From positions 1-51,031 of the forward strand of contig JABSOX010000037.1 in assembly GCA_013215655.1 (NCBI GenBank): a stretch of 51,031 nucleotides of DNA, given 5' to 3'. The translations under genes and the position numbers were made by a program. The stretch comes from Colwellia sp. Lineage in GTDB: Bacteria; Pseudomonadota; Gammaproteobacteria; Enterobacterales; Alteromonadaceae. Under the pieces are notes generated by a model. That model saw only the letters and a list, made by a program, of their open reading frames with translations, ran no database searches and was not told the DNA's origin. Positions 50,969 to 51,031 of the stretch are shown here, one piece after another; positions within the stretch are counted from its first letter, which is position 1, and every line of letters begins with the position of its first letter.

Positions 50969-51031
50969 ACATGACGCTTTGCTAAGCGGCAATAAATAGT
51001 TGGCTAAAATTAGCGAGGAACGAGCAAAAGC
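50969..51031 (-). repeat. attC site, cut by the window end
   Basis: R' reads ACATGAC (50969-50975), one change from the ACATAAC expected from its neighbour. It is followed by GCGGCAATAAATAGTTGGCT and GAGGAACGAGCAAAAGC. The rest, and therefore more of the array, lies beyond the window. Confidence 0.88.

Overview
The window looks like chromosomal DNA of a cold-adapted marine gammaproteobacterium of the Alteromonadales, most likely Colwellia or a close relative. The reasons are the low GC content, a complete pfa polyunsaturated fatty acid (PUFA) synthase set with its own activator and phosphopantetheinyl transferase, a gammaproteobacterial nrdR-rib block, efpL/yeiP, and Shewanella/Pseudoalteromonas-like attC sites. 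The genus is inferred from protein character, not from a database match.

Layout. (1) 1-6475 is an integron gene-cassette array read on the plus strand. It holds a MerR regulator with a fatty-acid hydroxylase, a beta-barrel outer-membrane protein, a lipoprotein, an AraC regulator with an ABM monooxygenase, a VOC protein, a cupin and a MAPEG protein, with attC sites at about 1-81, 2663, 3318, 4820, 5337, 5781 and 6297. The array ends abruptly in a VOC cassette gene cut after about 21 codons and joined to a TonB receptor gene that is itself cut. (2) 6476-10731 is ordinary chromosome: the TonB receptor remnant with a Fur-like box, a TSUP permease, an S41 protease and a LysR regulator. (3) 10838-30739 is the PUFA locus: minus-strand operon pfaR-pfaA-(DH)-pfaB-pfaC-pfaD with divergent pfaE. 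(4) 30780-39091 holds a YbgC-type thioesterase, a PlsC-like acyltransferase with a winged-helix-like tail, PhzF, and an operon of alpha/beta hydrolase, ABC exporter, small membrane peptide, ECF sigma factor and putative anti-sigma factor. (5) 39467-47761 is housekeeping: glyA, nrdR, ribD, ribE, ribBA, a solute-binding protein, efpL and an amidase. (6) 48128-51031 is a second cassette array, now on the minus strand, running off the right edge.

How it fits together. PfaA (KS-AT-5xACP-KR), PfaB (AT), PfaC (KS-CLF-DH-DH) and PfaD (enoyl reductase) would build EPA or DHA on ACPs activated by PfaE, with PfaR as activator. The DH domain that normally ends PfaA lies in the -1 frame behind an in-frame A AAA AAG heptamer, with an SD-like sequence upstream and a short stem downstream. 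This is the layout of the dnaX frameshift site, so PfaA may be made in two forms unless the A7 run is a mutation or an assembly error. PfaR aligns from end to end with IS481-type transposases but lacks both catalytic aspartates, so it looks like a domesticated transposase.

The two arrays face each other across about 41.7 kb of chromosome, and the left one ends in two mutually broken genes. A single inversion between a VOC cassette and a TonB receptor gene explains all of this and predicts what lies beyond the right edge.
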